A DNA stretch of 64,000 nucleotides. It comes from Paractinoplanes rishiriensis (GTDB taxonomy: Bacteria > Actinomycetota > Actinomycetes > Mycobacteriales > Micromonosporaceae). The translations under genes and the position numbers were made by a program. Shown in pieces: positions 45,301-53,020 of the stretch. Every line of letters begins with the position of its first letter. Within the stretch, counting starts at the first letter, position 1. The DNA lies in the NCBI RefSeq assembly GCF_016862375.1, contig NZ_BOMV01000092.1, forward strand, positions 27,362 to 91,361, given 5' to 3'. Under the pieces are notes generated by a model. That model had not been told where the DNA came from, searched no databases, and saw nothing but the letters and a program-made list of their open reading frames with translations.

Positions 45301-46109
45301 TGACGGGCTGCGGACATGGCGGCGAGTCCGGCGCCGTTGAGCGCGGCGGTCCATGGTGCGACCGCAGACCGCACCGGGATCCGGAGGTTCGCGGCGATCT
45401 TCACCATCAGGCTGGGAGTCATGGCGCCGTCGCCCACCACCATGAGTCCGCGGGTCAACGCTGCGGGGACCAGCGTCTCGACGGCCGGGTCCTGGCGCAG
45501 TTCGTCGATCATCCGGATGGTGGTGTGAGCGAGGACATCGGTGGGTGCACCGCGTTTGAGGTCGCGGGTGCCGATGTCCGTGCGACGCGCCGCCAGGACT
45601 CTGCCGTGCCGCAGCGCCGCTACCTCGACGATTTCGGCGCCGATGTCGGCGATGATGAGGCTGCCCGCGGCGGCGCCGGCGCCGATGGCCGCCGCACGTA
45701 CGGTGTCGATGAACAGGACCCGCGACGGGGCGAACACTGCCGCGGCGACCTGGCGCAGCATGTCCTGCTCCGTCGCGGTGGCCAGCACCGGCCGGCAGAC
45801 AACCACGACCGGGCCGGCCGGGATCGCGTCGCGGTACCGGCGGATCAGCCCTGCCAGCACATCGATGCAGCCGGATCTGTCGGCGACGCGTCCCCGGCGT
45901 ACCGGTGCGTGGGAGGTGCCGACGGTGTCGCCGCTCGGACAATTCACGCCGCCGCGGCCGGCCACCCACACATGGGTTCGGCCGCTGCCGAGGCTGACGG
46001 CTATCGCGGTGGGTGAGGCATCGGCGCTCGCCCGGGTATCGGCGAGCGCCGCGCCCGCCGGGCCGCTTGAGGGTTGCTGGCCGGAGACCACCGTGGTGGA
46101 CACGGACAT
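45207..46109 (-). CDS. small MreB-like actin-fold protein
   Basis: A 300-residue protein, ~260 of which resemble MreB/Mbl. Phosphate-1 region is TAIAVSLGSGRTHVWVAG. VVVVCRPVLATATEQDMLRQ and FIDTVRAAAIGAGAA match the MreB centre. The phosphate-2 strand is LIIADIGAEIVEVAALRHG and the adenosine motif is LMVVGDGAMTPSLMVKIAAN followed by PWTAALNGAGLAA. It is ~80 residues shorter than true MreB, so polymerisation is doubtful; a role as an actin-like ATP-binding stress protein is a guess. GAGGTCGG precedes ATG 46109. The last ~35 codons run antisense-free over the GH15 relic in another frame and are probably not original. Confidence 0.7.
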   Translation of the reverse strand: MSVSTTVVSGQQPSSGPAGAALADTRASADASPTAIAVSLGSGRTHVWVAGRGGVNCPSGDTVGTSHAPVRRGRVADRSGCIDVLAGLIRRYRDAIPAGPVVVVCRPVLATATEQDMLRQVAAAVFAPSRVLFIDTVRAAAIGAGAAAGSLIIADIGAEIVEVAALRHGRVLAARRTDIGTRDLKRGAPTDVLAHTTIRMIDELRQDPAVETLVPAALTRGLMVVGDGAMTPSLMVKIAANLRIPVRSAVAPWTAALNGAGLAAMSAARHPATRAPARSAPAVPDAARARQPARPLRRRN

Positions 46110-46185
46110 GCCGACCTCATTTCTACGGACGCTCGGATAGGACGGTCTCGCCGCGCCCAGCGGCGTGCGCGAGACCGGGGGTCTG

Positions 46186-46597
46186 TTACACCTGGCAGGT
46201 GGCACAACAGCGAGCGGTTGGTGATGCCTGCAGACGATCAGCGGTGATGCCGCGGCCGCGCTGTTGGCACCTGCCGTATGTGCCGCGGGCCATGCGACTG
46301 AGCGCGGCTTGGATGTCGTCGACGGCATATCGCGCCGACGCGAGTCCGCGCCAACTCCTGCGACCGGGCGTCGTCTGGCGGCTCGGTCGACGGCGCGGCC
46401 ACGCACCGCCCGAACGCCTGATACAGCTGATGGACCGTCAGGTCCCAGGTCAGGGCAACGGCATCGCGGCGCCGGTCGGCGAACACCCGTGGCGTAGGGT
46501 CCGACCCTCCGCGGCGCAGCGGCGTGCCCGCGCGACCCGGTCGGGAGAATCTGGCATCGACGGTGGGGCTGGAGGTCACCGCTCGCGTCGCCATCAT
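46186..46597 (-). pseudogene. DksA/TraR zinc-finger protein, frameshifted with a lost zinc ligand
   Basis: A strong ribosome site (GTGAGGAGGCAC) precedes ATG 46597. The first frame gives a helical region (VALTWDLTVHQLYQAFGRCV, DDARSQELARTRVGA). Near 46315 the frame changes and gives YAVDDIQAALSRMARGTYGR then CQQRGRGITADRLQASPTAR, CCATCQV and a stop at 46186. This is the DksA/TraR C-terminal finger: G-T-Y-G-x-C-x-x-C normally, but the second cysteine is arginine. Compare the intact gene at 47349-47699 (TYGLCENC, YCTRC). Confidence 0.65.
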
Positions 46598-46696
46598 GTG
46601 CCTCCTCACCTGCGGAACCGCTGTGTCAAGCGTGCGGGACTGGTCGGGTAAGCGCAGGAGCCGTCACGGGCAGAACAACCGGCGGTAACCCTTCCG

Positions 46697-47080
46697 GTGC
46701 CCGGCAACAGGCAACCTGAGAAACCGGCTGCGAGGGGCCCGGTGCGCACGACTGTTCGGCGCCCTGTGAGGCCCGCTACGCGGAGCGGTCACCCGGTACC
46801 ACCAGGACCGGTCGATGCGCGCGGTCGGGAGATCCTGCTCGGCAGCGTGGCGACGGCGACGCTGCTACGGTGGGGTCCGGCCCACCGCCGGACCACATCG
46901 TGGATCACGACGGCGGCGATCATCTGGGTCTGCGTGAAGCTGCCCCAGGAATACTGGATCCACGTCGCCCGGCCGGTGTTATCGACGATCAACTTGCCAG
47001 GCGTCGGCAATGGGCCCGGCGTGTTCTTCGCCGGCTTCTCCCGCTGTCAAGCCGCAGATCCTCGGAGACAATGGCAGTAG
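46697..47080 (+). pseudogene. relics of a universal stress protein end and a membrane helix
   Basis: REILLGSVATATLL at about 46827-46868 is the G-S-V-A end of a Usp ATP-binding signature; the same words occur in the intact Usp at 47863 (REILLGSVAVATL). The frame continues into TTSWITTAAIIWVCVKLPQEYW, a single hydrophobic helix with a K-L-P-Q-E-Y-W-I-H motif that I recall from actinomycete membrane proteins of unknown function. No start signal. Between 47081 and 47348 nothing further could be assigned. Confidence 0.4.
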
Positions 47081-47348
47081 AGCAACGCAAAGACCCTGCG
47101 AGCGGGCAACGGCCCGCTCCCGGCGACCTGGACCGGTGATCTTGCCGCGGAGCGGCTGTTGACCTGATCGCCGACATCGTCGGGCGCCACATCGACGAGC
47201 TGCGTGGCTCCGCGGCATGCCCCGGCCCGGCGTCGGCGTGAATTGTGCCGCGCCCCGCGCACGGCGGTGCTCAACGGCGCCGGCCGGGCCGCCACGTCGC
47301 TACTGCGCCTGACAACGATGGGCGCGCCGAACACCTTGGAGGACACCG

Positions 47349-47699
47349 ATGACCGTCGCGATTCACCAAACCGAAGCCGTGGCGGACGAACCCCTGGAGC
47401 TGCTGCGCGGCATGCTCGCGGAACAATTCGCTCTGCACACCGCCCGGCTTGCCGAACTGGCCGTATCTGAAGGGCTCCCGGACGGCGGTGAAGACCAGCA
47501 CACGCTCGACGTTCTCGCCACTGCCTCCCGGCAGGCTATCCGCGACGCAGCACGGGCGCTGCAACGTATGGCCGAGGGCACCTACGGCCTCTGCGAAAAC
47601 TGTCACCAGTCGATTCCCCTTGGCCGCCTACGCGCCATGCCCGATGCCCGCTACTGCACCCGGTGCCGCCCGCACATCGGTCGGCGCCGGTGGACGTAG
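47349..47699 (+). CDS. DksA/TraR C4-type zinc finger protein
   Basis: A 116-residue protein. An N-terminal helical hairpin (~15-75: LELLRGMLAEQFALHTARLAEL, ATASRQAIRDAARALQRMAEG) precedes a C4 zinc finger, TYGLCENCHQSIPLGRLRAM then YCTRCRPHIG, with all four cysteines. DksA/TraR proteins bind the RNA polymerase secondary channel and alter promoter choice, often in stringent or stress responses. The coiled-coil tip lacks the DxxDxA motif of true DksA, so it is a small relative. TTGGAGGACACCG precedes the ATG. It is 160 bases upstream of a Usp gene on the same strand. Confidence 0.85.
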   Translation: MTVAIHQTEAVADEPLELLRGMLAEQFALHTARLAELAVSEGLPDGGEDQHTLDVLATASRQAIRDAARALQRMAEGTYGLCENCHQSIPLGRLRAMPDARYCTRCRPHIGRRRWT

Positions 47700-47862
47700 C
47701 ACCGGTGAGGATAGGCCGGACGGCGTGCCATGCAATATCGGCGGATCGTCCACGACGGCCTGGCCGCGCCGGAGGCCTTGGTGCCGTCGCTCCGCGATTA
47801 AAGGCTTCATTCGCCGGGATAGGACGCCCGTACCGTCACATCGAGGATAAGGAGCCCGGCAA

Positions 47863-48771
47863 ATGACCAGCACCGTACAACAGAACCCAGCGTCGACGAC
47901 CGGGCGTGCGGAGGTCACCCGGATCCTCGTCGGCTACGACGGATCATTGCCGGCCAGCGCCGCGATCGAGGTCGGCGCGTCCCTGTTGCCCAGGGCGCAC
48001 GCCTGGATCGGTCACCTCTGGACACCACCGTTCGCAAGCGAGGGACTTCGCCGACGGTTGTGGAAAGACACCGCGGCCATCAACGAGTTCGTCGAGGCCA
48101 TCGAGCGAGAAGGAGCAGGGGAGGCGAGTCGGCTGGCCGCGATGGGTGTCACGCTCGCGGTCGCCGCCGGATGGGACGCCGAGGCCCTGGTCGAACATGC
48201 CTACGGCGGGGAGGGCCTGCAGTTCACCCAGCTCATCGAAAAGCTCAACCCGGACGTGGCACTGGTCGGTTCTCGCGGGCTGCACGGCGCCAAAGCGATG
48301 CTGGGAAGCGTCTCCGACATGGTCGTGCACTACGCATCACGACCAGTGCTCGTCGTGCCCCACCCGCTGCTGATAGCGGAGCGGGCAGCGGTGATCAACG
48401 GGCCCGTCGTTGTCGGATGGGATGGCTCCGCCGGTGCGCAGGCGGCACTCACCGCAGTGGCACAGCTGTTTCCGACTCGGGAAGTGCACCTGGCCAGCGT
48501 CGATCAGGAAGCCGCGCACACGGCCATCACCAGCGGCCATGAGGTGATCTCGTTGGCATCCGAAGGCGGCCGCGCCGCGAGTGCGCGGACCACGGCTGAT
48601 ACCTTGGCTCGCCATGCGCGGCGCAGTCAGGCCGCGCTGATAGTGGTGGGCTCGCGCGGACGATCCACCGTACGCGAGATCCTGCTCGGCAGCGTTGCCG
48701 TGGCGACCTTGCACCACGCCCACCGACCGATCATGGTCGTGCCGCACACCACGTCACCGGATGTAGCCTGA
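47863..48771 (+). CDS. universal stress protein, two tandem UspA domains
   Basis: A 302-residue tandem Usp protein of a different subtype from those at 9661 and 48955. Domain 1 starts at RILVGYDGSLPASAAIEVG and ends LVGSRGLHGAKAMLGSVSDMVVHYASRPVLVVP. Domain 2 starts at PVVVGWDGSAGAQAALTAV and ends VVGSRGRSTVREILLGSVAVATLHHAHRPIMVVP. The G-2x-G-9x-G signature is complete in domain 1; in domain 2 the first glycine pair is GSRGRS. AAGGAG lies eight bases before ATG 47863. It probably follows the DksA-like gene in one transcript. Binding of ATP is expected; the target is unknown. Confidence 0.92.
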   Translation: MTSTVQQNPASTTGRAEVTRILVGYDGSLPASAAIEVGASLLPRAHAWIGHLWTPPFASEGLRRRLWKDTAAINEFVEAIEREGAGEASRLAAMGVTLAVAAGWDAEALVEHAYGGEGLQFTQLIEKLNPDVALVGSRGLHGAKAMLGSVSDMVVHYASRPVLVVPHPLLIAERAAVINGPVVVGWDGSAGAQAALTAVAQLFPTREVHLASVDQEAAHTAITSGHEVISLASEGGRAASARTTADTLARHARRSQAALIVVGSRGRSTVREILLGSVAVATLHHAHRPIMVVPHTTSPDVA

Positions 48772-48954
48772 CGCGACGAGGTCAGCGGAACGGGCGAGCC
48801 CGGGCGCATGATTGCCGGCCACCGGCGAAGGCGGTGCGAACTGCGGCGTCCTTCGCAGGGCATCGGCGACCTCGTACATCGGGAAGCCAAAGTACCGCCG
48901 AAAAGCATTTCGGAATGGCCGGCGCGTGCGGATCGAGGCCGTCGGCTCCCCACG
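48772..48954 (-). other. short spacer with an unassigned open stretch
   Basis: Between two convergent Usp genes. One reverse frame reads RPFRNAFRRYFGFPMYEVAD followed by ALRRTPQF, which looks like the end of a real protein, but I cannot name the family and there is no start. Confidence 0.3.
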
Positions 48955-49872
48955 TCACGGGGCGTTGGTCGGGTTGTCGTCTCCGCCGCGGACCACGGCC
49001 ACCGGGCAGGGCGCCTGGGTGACGCATTGCGCGGACACCGAACCCATCAGGAGGCCTTTCCATCCGCCGTATCCGCGTGATCCGACGACCAGTAGGTCCG
49101 CGTTTCCGGCCGCCTGCAGCAGAGAGAGGTTCGGCAGCCCCTCGACCAGCCACATCTCCACGTCGGGCCGCGTGGCGTCGATCGACCCGCGCCGCATGCT
49201 GTCGCGGAGTGTCTCGCCCGCGCGTGCGGCGAACTCGTCGATGGCGTCCTGCGGGAGGCTTCCGGATCGTCCGGCGAATCCGAGGTACGGCAGTGTCCAC
49301 GCATGCACCACCTGAAGTGCGGCCCCGCGGGCGCGTGCTTCCTGGTCGGCGAAGCGCAGTGCCTGCACCGATGTGGAGGACCCGTCGACGCCGACTAACA
49401 CCCGTCCGGCCGCGGGGTCCGGCCGGCGTCCGCGGACGACGACCACGTGACCGTTCGCGTACTGCGCGCAGCCCTGGCTGACCGATCCCAGGATGGAACC
49501 GGTGAGGCTGCCCCGCCCGCGGGAGCCCACGACCAGCAGCGAGTCGGTGTCCGCCGTGCGGATCAGTTCCCGGACCGGGTGGCCATACAGCACCTCGGAG
49601 GTCACCGCGACGTCCGTGGCCTGCGCCTGTTCGACGACCGCGCGCACGCTGGACGCGACCTCGTCCACGAGGCCTGCGCGCAGCTGCACCACTGACTGCA
49701 GCTCCATGAGGCGCTCAATCTCCTGTGGGTCATCGGTCGGGTGCCAGACGTTGACCACACGCACCGGCAGATTTCGTAGCCGTCCTTCCTCGAGCGCCCA
49801 GGTCAGGGCCTCGTCGGACTCCGGCGAGCTGTCGACGCCCACCACCACACTGGCCACCGCCACGTGGATCAC
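48955..49872 (-). CDS. universal stress protein, two tandem UspA domains (paralogue of 9661-10563)
   Basis: A 305-residue tandem Usp. Domain 1 begins ASVVVGVDSSPESDEALTWALEEGRLR and ends VVGSRGRGSLTGSILGSVSQGCAQYANGHVVVVRG. Domain 2 begins RVLVGVDGSSTSVQALRFADQ and ends VVGSRGYGGWKGLLMGSVSAQCVTQAPCPVAVV. Both ATP signatures are complete. Sequence and layout follow the Usp at 9661 over its full length, so they arose by duplication. The GTG at 49872 follows GGAAGG directly; GTG 49863 (nine bases after GGAAGG) is the more likely start. The stop is convergent with the Usp at 47863. Confidence 0.92.
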   Translation of the reverse strand: MIHVAVASVVVGVDSSPESDEALTWALEEGRLRNLPVRVVNVWHPTDDPQEIERLMELQSVVQLRAGLVDEVASSVRAVVEQAQATDVAVTSEVLYGHPVRELIRTADTDSLLVVGSRGRGSLTGSILGSVSQGCAQYANGHVVVVRGRRPDPAAGRVLVGVDGSSTSVQALRFADQEARARGAALQVVHAWTLPYLGFAGRSGSLPQDAIDEFAARAGETLRDSMRRGSIDATRPDVEMWLVEGLPNLSLLQAAGNADLLVVGSRGYGGWKGLLMGSVSAQCVTQAPCPVAVVRGGDDNPTNAP

Positions 49873-50067
49873 CCTTCCGATTTCGCGATGAGTACAGGAA
49901 CATCGGTTACGGCTCCGCGTCCACGGTGCCCTACGGTGCCGGGCCGTTCGTGGATCTGCTGCGGCTGGTCGGCCCGGCGCGTTCCGGTGTGTAGCCCGGT
50001 GGCTGCTCCGGCGATGGGAGCAGCGGTTTGAGCGTCACGACGAGGCGCTGCACCGGGCCGCCGGCGG

Positions 50068-50433
50068 TCAGCTCGACGCTTCGTCGTACAGCAGGATCGG
50101 TAGCCGCGCGTCGGTGCCGTCGCACGCCACGTGGAACGGCTCGTCGTCGACCAGCAGCCGGATGAGCTTGCCGTCGATGACGTTGACGACGGTCTGGCCC
50201 TGTTCCGGGTAACCGTAGCCGCCCTCCGGGTACGGCAGCGGCCGCTGTTCGGAGTACGAGTTCAGATACGTGCCAGCGATAACGTGCGGCTCACCCTCGT
50301 CCAAGTTGGCGCGTAGCCCGATGTGCCCATTGGCCAAGGCGAACACGGACTCGGTCTGGCGGAGTCGATCCAGATCGAGCGCCGGCTCCCGGACCTGCCG
50401 CCGCTCGGCCGCAAACGTGGCGTCGCCGATCAT
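50068..50433 (-). pseudogene. GH65 (maltose/trehalose phosphorylase-like) N-terminal relic
   Basis: The reverse strand reads LDRLRQTESVFALANGHIGL, RANLDEGEPHVIAGTYLNSY, LPYPEGGYGYPEQGQTVVNV and IDGKLIRLLVDDEPF. This is the N-terminal super-sandwich domain of GH65 phosphorylases/hydrolases (E-S-x-F-x-x-x-N-G-x-x-G-x-R). About 105 of the usual ~790 codons remain; after residue 110 the match ends. The catalytic barrel is absent, so no activity is expected. No ribosome site is obvious at ATG 50433. Confidence 0.78.
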
Positions 50434-50495
50434 GTGGCGGCTCCGGTGTCTGCGAGGTCATCGCCGGGCATGTCCACCTCCACACCGATGCCGGC

Positions 50496-50931
50496 TCAGC
50501 CTGGAGCAGGTCGGCTGTCGTTGAGAGAATCCAACGCTGTCTGTGCGGCATCGCGCAGCACTTGTGCGGACTCCTCGAGTTCGGCGCGCTCGTCATCGGT
50601 CAGCTCAGGGCACATGACGCGCTCAACGCCGAGGCGGCCGATCACGGATGGCAACGAGATCGTCGTGCCGTACTCGTCGTGGTGGGACGCCACCGGGAGG
50701 ATCGCGTGCTCGTCGCGAACGATCGCCTCGGCTACGCGCGCGGTCACCGCCCCGATACCGTACTGGCTGGCGCCGATGCCCTCGATGATCGAGATGTTGG
50801 AGTACGTCACAGTCTCCCTGATCCGCTCCTTAACCTCCGTCGCGTCGTCTCCCCGCCGGGCGAACAGGTCGAGGACGCGGTCGATCGCCAGCGATTTGCC
50901 GGCTTTGCCGCCGCCGAGCACCAGCAGATCC
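50496..50931 (-). pseudogene. L-lactate dehydrogenase C-terminal relic fused to a 56-bp flavoprotein fragment
   Basis: From 50875 leftward the frame reads VKERIRETVTYSNISIIEGI, GASQYGIGAVTARVAEAIVR, DEHAILPVASHHDEYGTTIS and LPSVIGRLGVERVMCPELTD: the C-terminal domain of an L-lactate dehydrogenase. The NAD domain and the catalytic histidine region are missing. Positions 50876-50931, in the same frame, are base-for-base identical to 23389-23444 inside the flavoprotein gene and encode its FAD fingerprint. The insertion sequence begins at the very next base, 50932. Confidence 0.82.
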
Positions 50932-52104
50932 TGTAGGGCTCGCAAACTCGTTTCAGCAGTCTGACGTGCGCGTCCGTGCAGCGTGGGACTCCCGGCGGCT
51001 GTCAGGCTACGGGGTCGTGACCGCCTCGTTGGTGTACCTGGTACTGCGCCAGCTACTGCAGATGTTGACCCAGCTCGCCCGAGACGACGGCGCCAAGGAC
51101 GTCGAACTGCTCGTCTTGCGCCATCAGGTCGCGGTGCTCCGCCGGCAGGTACACCGCCCGAAGCTCGAGCCCGCCGACCGGGTCGTGCTGGCCGCCCTGT
51201 CGCGGCTGCTACCCCGGCCACGCTGGCCGATCTTCTTCGTCACGCCGGCGACGCTGCTGCGCTGGCACCGCCAGCTGATCGCCCGGCACTGGACCTACCC
51301 ACACGCCACACCCGGACGGCCGCCGATCGCCCGGCACATCCGCGAGCTGGTGCTGCGCCTCGCCAGGGAGAACCCCGCCTGGGGGCATCGTCGGATCCAG
51401 GGCGAGCTGGTCGGCCTGGGCCACAAGATCGCCGCCAGCACGGTCTGGAAGATCTTGCACCAGGCCGGCGTCGACCCAGCACCGCGCCGGACGGGACCCA
51501 CCTGGCAGCAGTTCTTGACCACCCAGGCCCACGCCATGCTGGCGTGCGACTTCTTCACCGTCGACACGGTGTTCCTCAAACGGGTCTACGTGCTGTTCTT
51601 CCTGGAGGTCGCCACCCGGCGGGTGCACGTCGCCGGCGTGACAGCTCACCCCACCGGCGCCTGGGTTGCCCAGCAGGCGCGGAACCTGCTGATGGATCTC
51701 AACGAGCGGGCTGACTCGGTGCGGTTCCTGCTACGCGACCGCGACGCAAAGTTCACCGCGGTCTTCGACACGGTGTTCACGGCGGCCGGCATCGAGGTGA
51801 TCCGAACGCCGCCGCAGGCTCCGCGTGCGAACGCGTTCGCCGAACGCTGGGTGGGCACCGTTCGGCGGGAGTGCACCGACCGGATGCTCATTGTCGGCGA
51901 ACGGCACCTGACTGCCGTCCTGGCCAACTACACAAGGCACTACAACGAACATCGGCCCCACCGCTCGCTGGGCCAACGGCCACCCGAGCCGCGTTCGGAC
52001 GTCGCCGAGTTGACGGCCGCCGCCAAGGTCGACCGCCGTCCCGTCCTCGACGGGTTGATCAACGAATACGCGCAGGCAGCGTAATCGACTTTGCGAGCCC
52101 CACA
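50932..52104 (+). mobile_element. IS481/IS3-like insertion sequence
   Basis: Terminal inverted repeats bound it: TGTAGGGCTCGCAAACTCG at 50932-50950 and, on the other strand, TGTGGGGCTCGCAAAGTCG at 52104-52086 (17 of 19 match), both starting TGT. Inside is one integrase-type DDE transposase gene. Length 1173 bp. No target duplication could be seen, which suggests a deletion or rearrangement next to one end after insertion. Confidence 0.75.
51017..52084 (+). CDS. DDE integrase-core transposase
   Basis: A ~355-residue transposase with an N-terminal helix-turn-helix segment (ELLVLRHQVAVLRRQVHRPK; ENPAWGHRRIQGELVGLGHK) and an rve catalytic core. The acids are in ACDFFTVDTVFLKRVYVLFF, LLRDRDAKFTAVFDTVF and RANAFAERWVGTVRRE, followed by YNEHRPHRSLGQRPPEP, the usual end of this group. 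GTG 51017 is taken as the start because the frame before it lies near the terminal repeat; starts back to 50966 are possible. The stop is two bases before the right terminal repeat. The frame is intact. Confidence 0.88.
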   Translation: MTASLVYLVLRQLLQMLTQLARDDGAKDVELLVLRHQVAVLRRQVHRPKLEPADRVVLAALSRLLPRPRWPIFFVTPATLLRWHRQLIARHWTYPHATPGRPPIARHIRELVLRLARENPAWGHRRIQGELVGLGHKIAASTVWKILHQAGVDPAPRRTGPTWQQFLTTQAHAMLACDFFTVDTVFLKRVYVLFFLEVATRRVHVAGVTAHPTGAWVAQQARNLLMDLNERADSVRFLLRDRDAKFTAVFDTVFTAAGIEVIRTPPQAPRANAFAERWVGTVRRECTDRMLIVGERHLTAVLANYTRHYNEHRPHRSLGQRPPEPRSDVAELTAAAKVDRRPVLDGLINEYAQAA

Positions 52105-52150
52105 CGCGAAGCGTCGTGGTCGGCATCCCCGAGTGCCAGGCCGTGGCCGC

Positions 52151-52336
52151 TTACTGCTTGCTTTCTCGCGCGGCCGTTTGCTTGAGGTAGGTGATGACAT
52201 CGGTATAGCGGATCCGGCGTAGCCGCCCGATCATGATGCTGTCGGGCAGCCCGCCTTTGATCAGGTCGTAGATCGTGGTCCTGCCGACCTTCAACAGCTC
52301 GGCGGTCTCCTCGACGGTCAGTACGACGGCCTCCAT
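52151..52336 (-). CDS. excisionase-like small helix-turn-helix protein
   Basis: A 61-residue MerR/excisionase-type DNA-binding protein: LTVEETAELLKVGRTTIYDL is the winged-helix helix-turn-helix and IMIGRLRRIRYTDVITYLKQ is the wing and following helix. Such proteins direct excision of integrative elements or act as small repressors. No tyrosine or serine integrase is adjacent; the nearest is a recombinase relic at 60.3 kb. It overlaps the preceding small gene by about 19 bases in another frame, so both are probably co-translated. Confidence 0.85.
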   Translation of the reverse strand: MEAVVLTVEETAELLKVGRTTIYDLIKGGLPDSIMIGRLRRIRYTDVITYLKQTAARESKQ

Positions 52337-52491
52337 CGGTGTGCGTCGGCGGCCGGCCCGAGGTCGGGGGTCACCTCCGGCTGTGCCGGTTGTGCCAGCA
52401 GCGCCGCGATCCGCAGCCGCTGATCGAGAGTCAGCGACACCGCATCGTCGGCGAGCCGCGTAATGGCCCGCTCGACGTCATCGCCACCCAC
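52318..52491 (-). CDS. small conserved-type protein upstream of the excisionase
   Basis: A 57-residue protein from GTG 52491: VERAITRLADDAVSLTLDQR then LRIAALLAQPAQPEVTP, two amphipathic helices and a proline-rich tail. The frame is open back to 52662, but that part overlaps repeat element A and has poor composition. It overlaps the excisionase start, so they form a pair. No function is known; short helical proteins in this position are common in actinomycete integrative elements. Confidence 0.5.
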   Translation of the reverse strand: MGGDDVERAITRLADDAVSLTLDQRLRIAALLAQPAQPEVTPDLGPAADAHRWRPSY

Positions 52492-52614
52492 TCGGGCAAA
52501 TCTAGACCAACACGGTTCGGCGGGCGGGTCGAATGCCCGCTGACTTGCCCACGCCCAGTTGACGGATTTCTCGCGGCAGCTGATCGCCCGGTGCTTGACA
52601 GCTCGGGCGTCGAG

Positions 52615-52796
52615 GGGGAGCAGGTTGGTGCCGTGCGTTGAGGATCCGAAACGCGCCCCCAAGGGCAGCGAGACGGTGTCGCTGACCTGCGTAGATACGG
52701 TCGAGGTGCAGGTCTATCTCGATGGCCGGATACATCCCAAACCTGCTCCCCTCAAGGGCGGGTGGCCATAGCGGCTGAACTGCCGATATAGGAATA
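52615..52796. repeat. repeat element A, left of the NACHT gene
   Basis: A 137-bp core (52615-52751) is bounded by perfect 12-bp inverted ends, GGGGAGCAGGTT and AACCTGCTCCCC. A related core of identical length lies at 56636-56772 in the same orientation. The two are identical or nearly so over the first 12 bases, a central TCCGAAACGCG and the last ~48 bases, but differ at about one base in two between. Similarity continues about 30 bases past the right end. Inside A, CAGCGA/TCGCTG and GACCTGC/GCAGGTC give further stems. Confidence 0.75.
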
Positions 52797-53020
52797 TCGG
52801 ATCACCGGACAGCGTGTCTGCCGACACTGCGGTGACCTCAGCGGTCCTGTCCCGCCTGCGTTGGTGGGTGCGTCGGCGGGCCTGGCGGCACGATCGGTCT
52901 TGCTGAACCTCGGTGGTCGGGCACGGGATCCGGCGGAGCGATTGCCGAGTGGCCGGCGGGGTCCGGCTCGTCACGCTATGTTCGTCGATGCGCGTGCCGC
53001 GGATCGCAGGAGGGGCCGAG

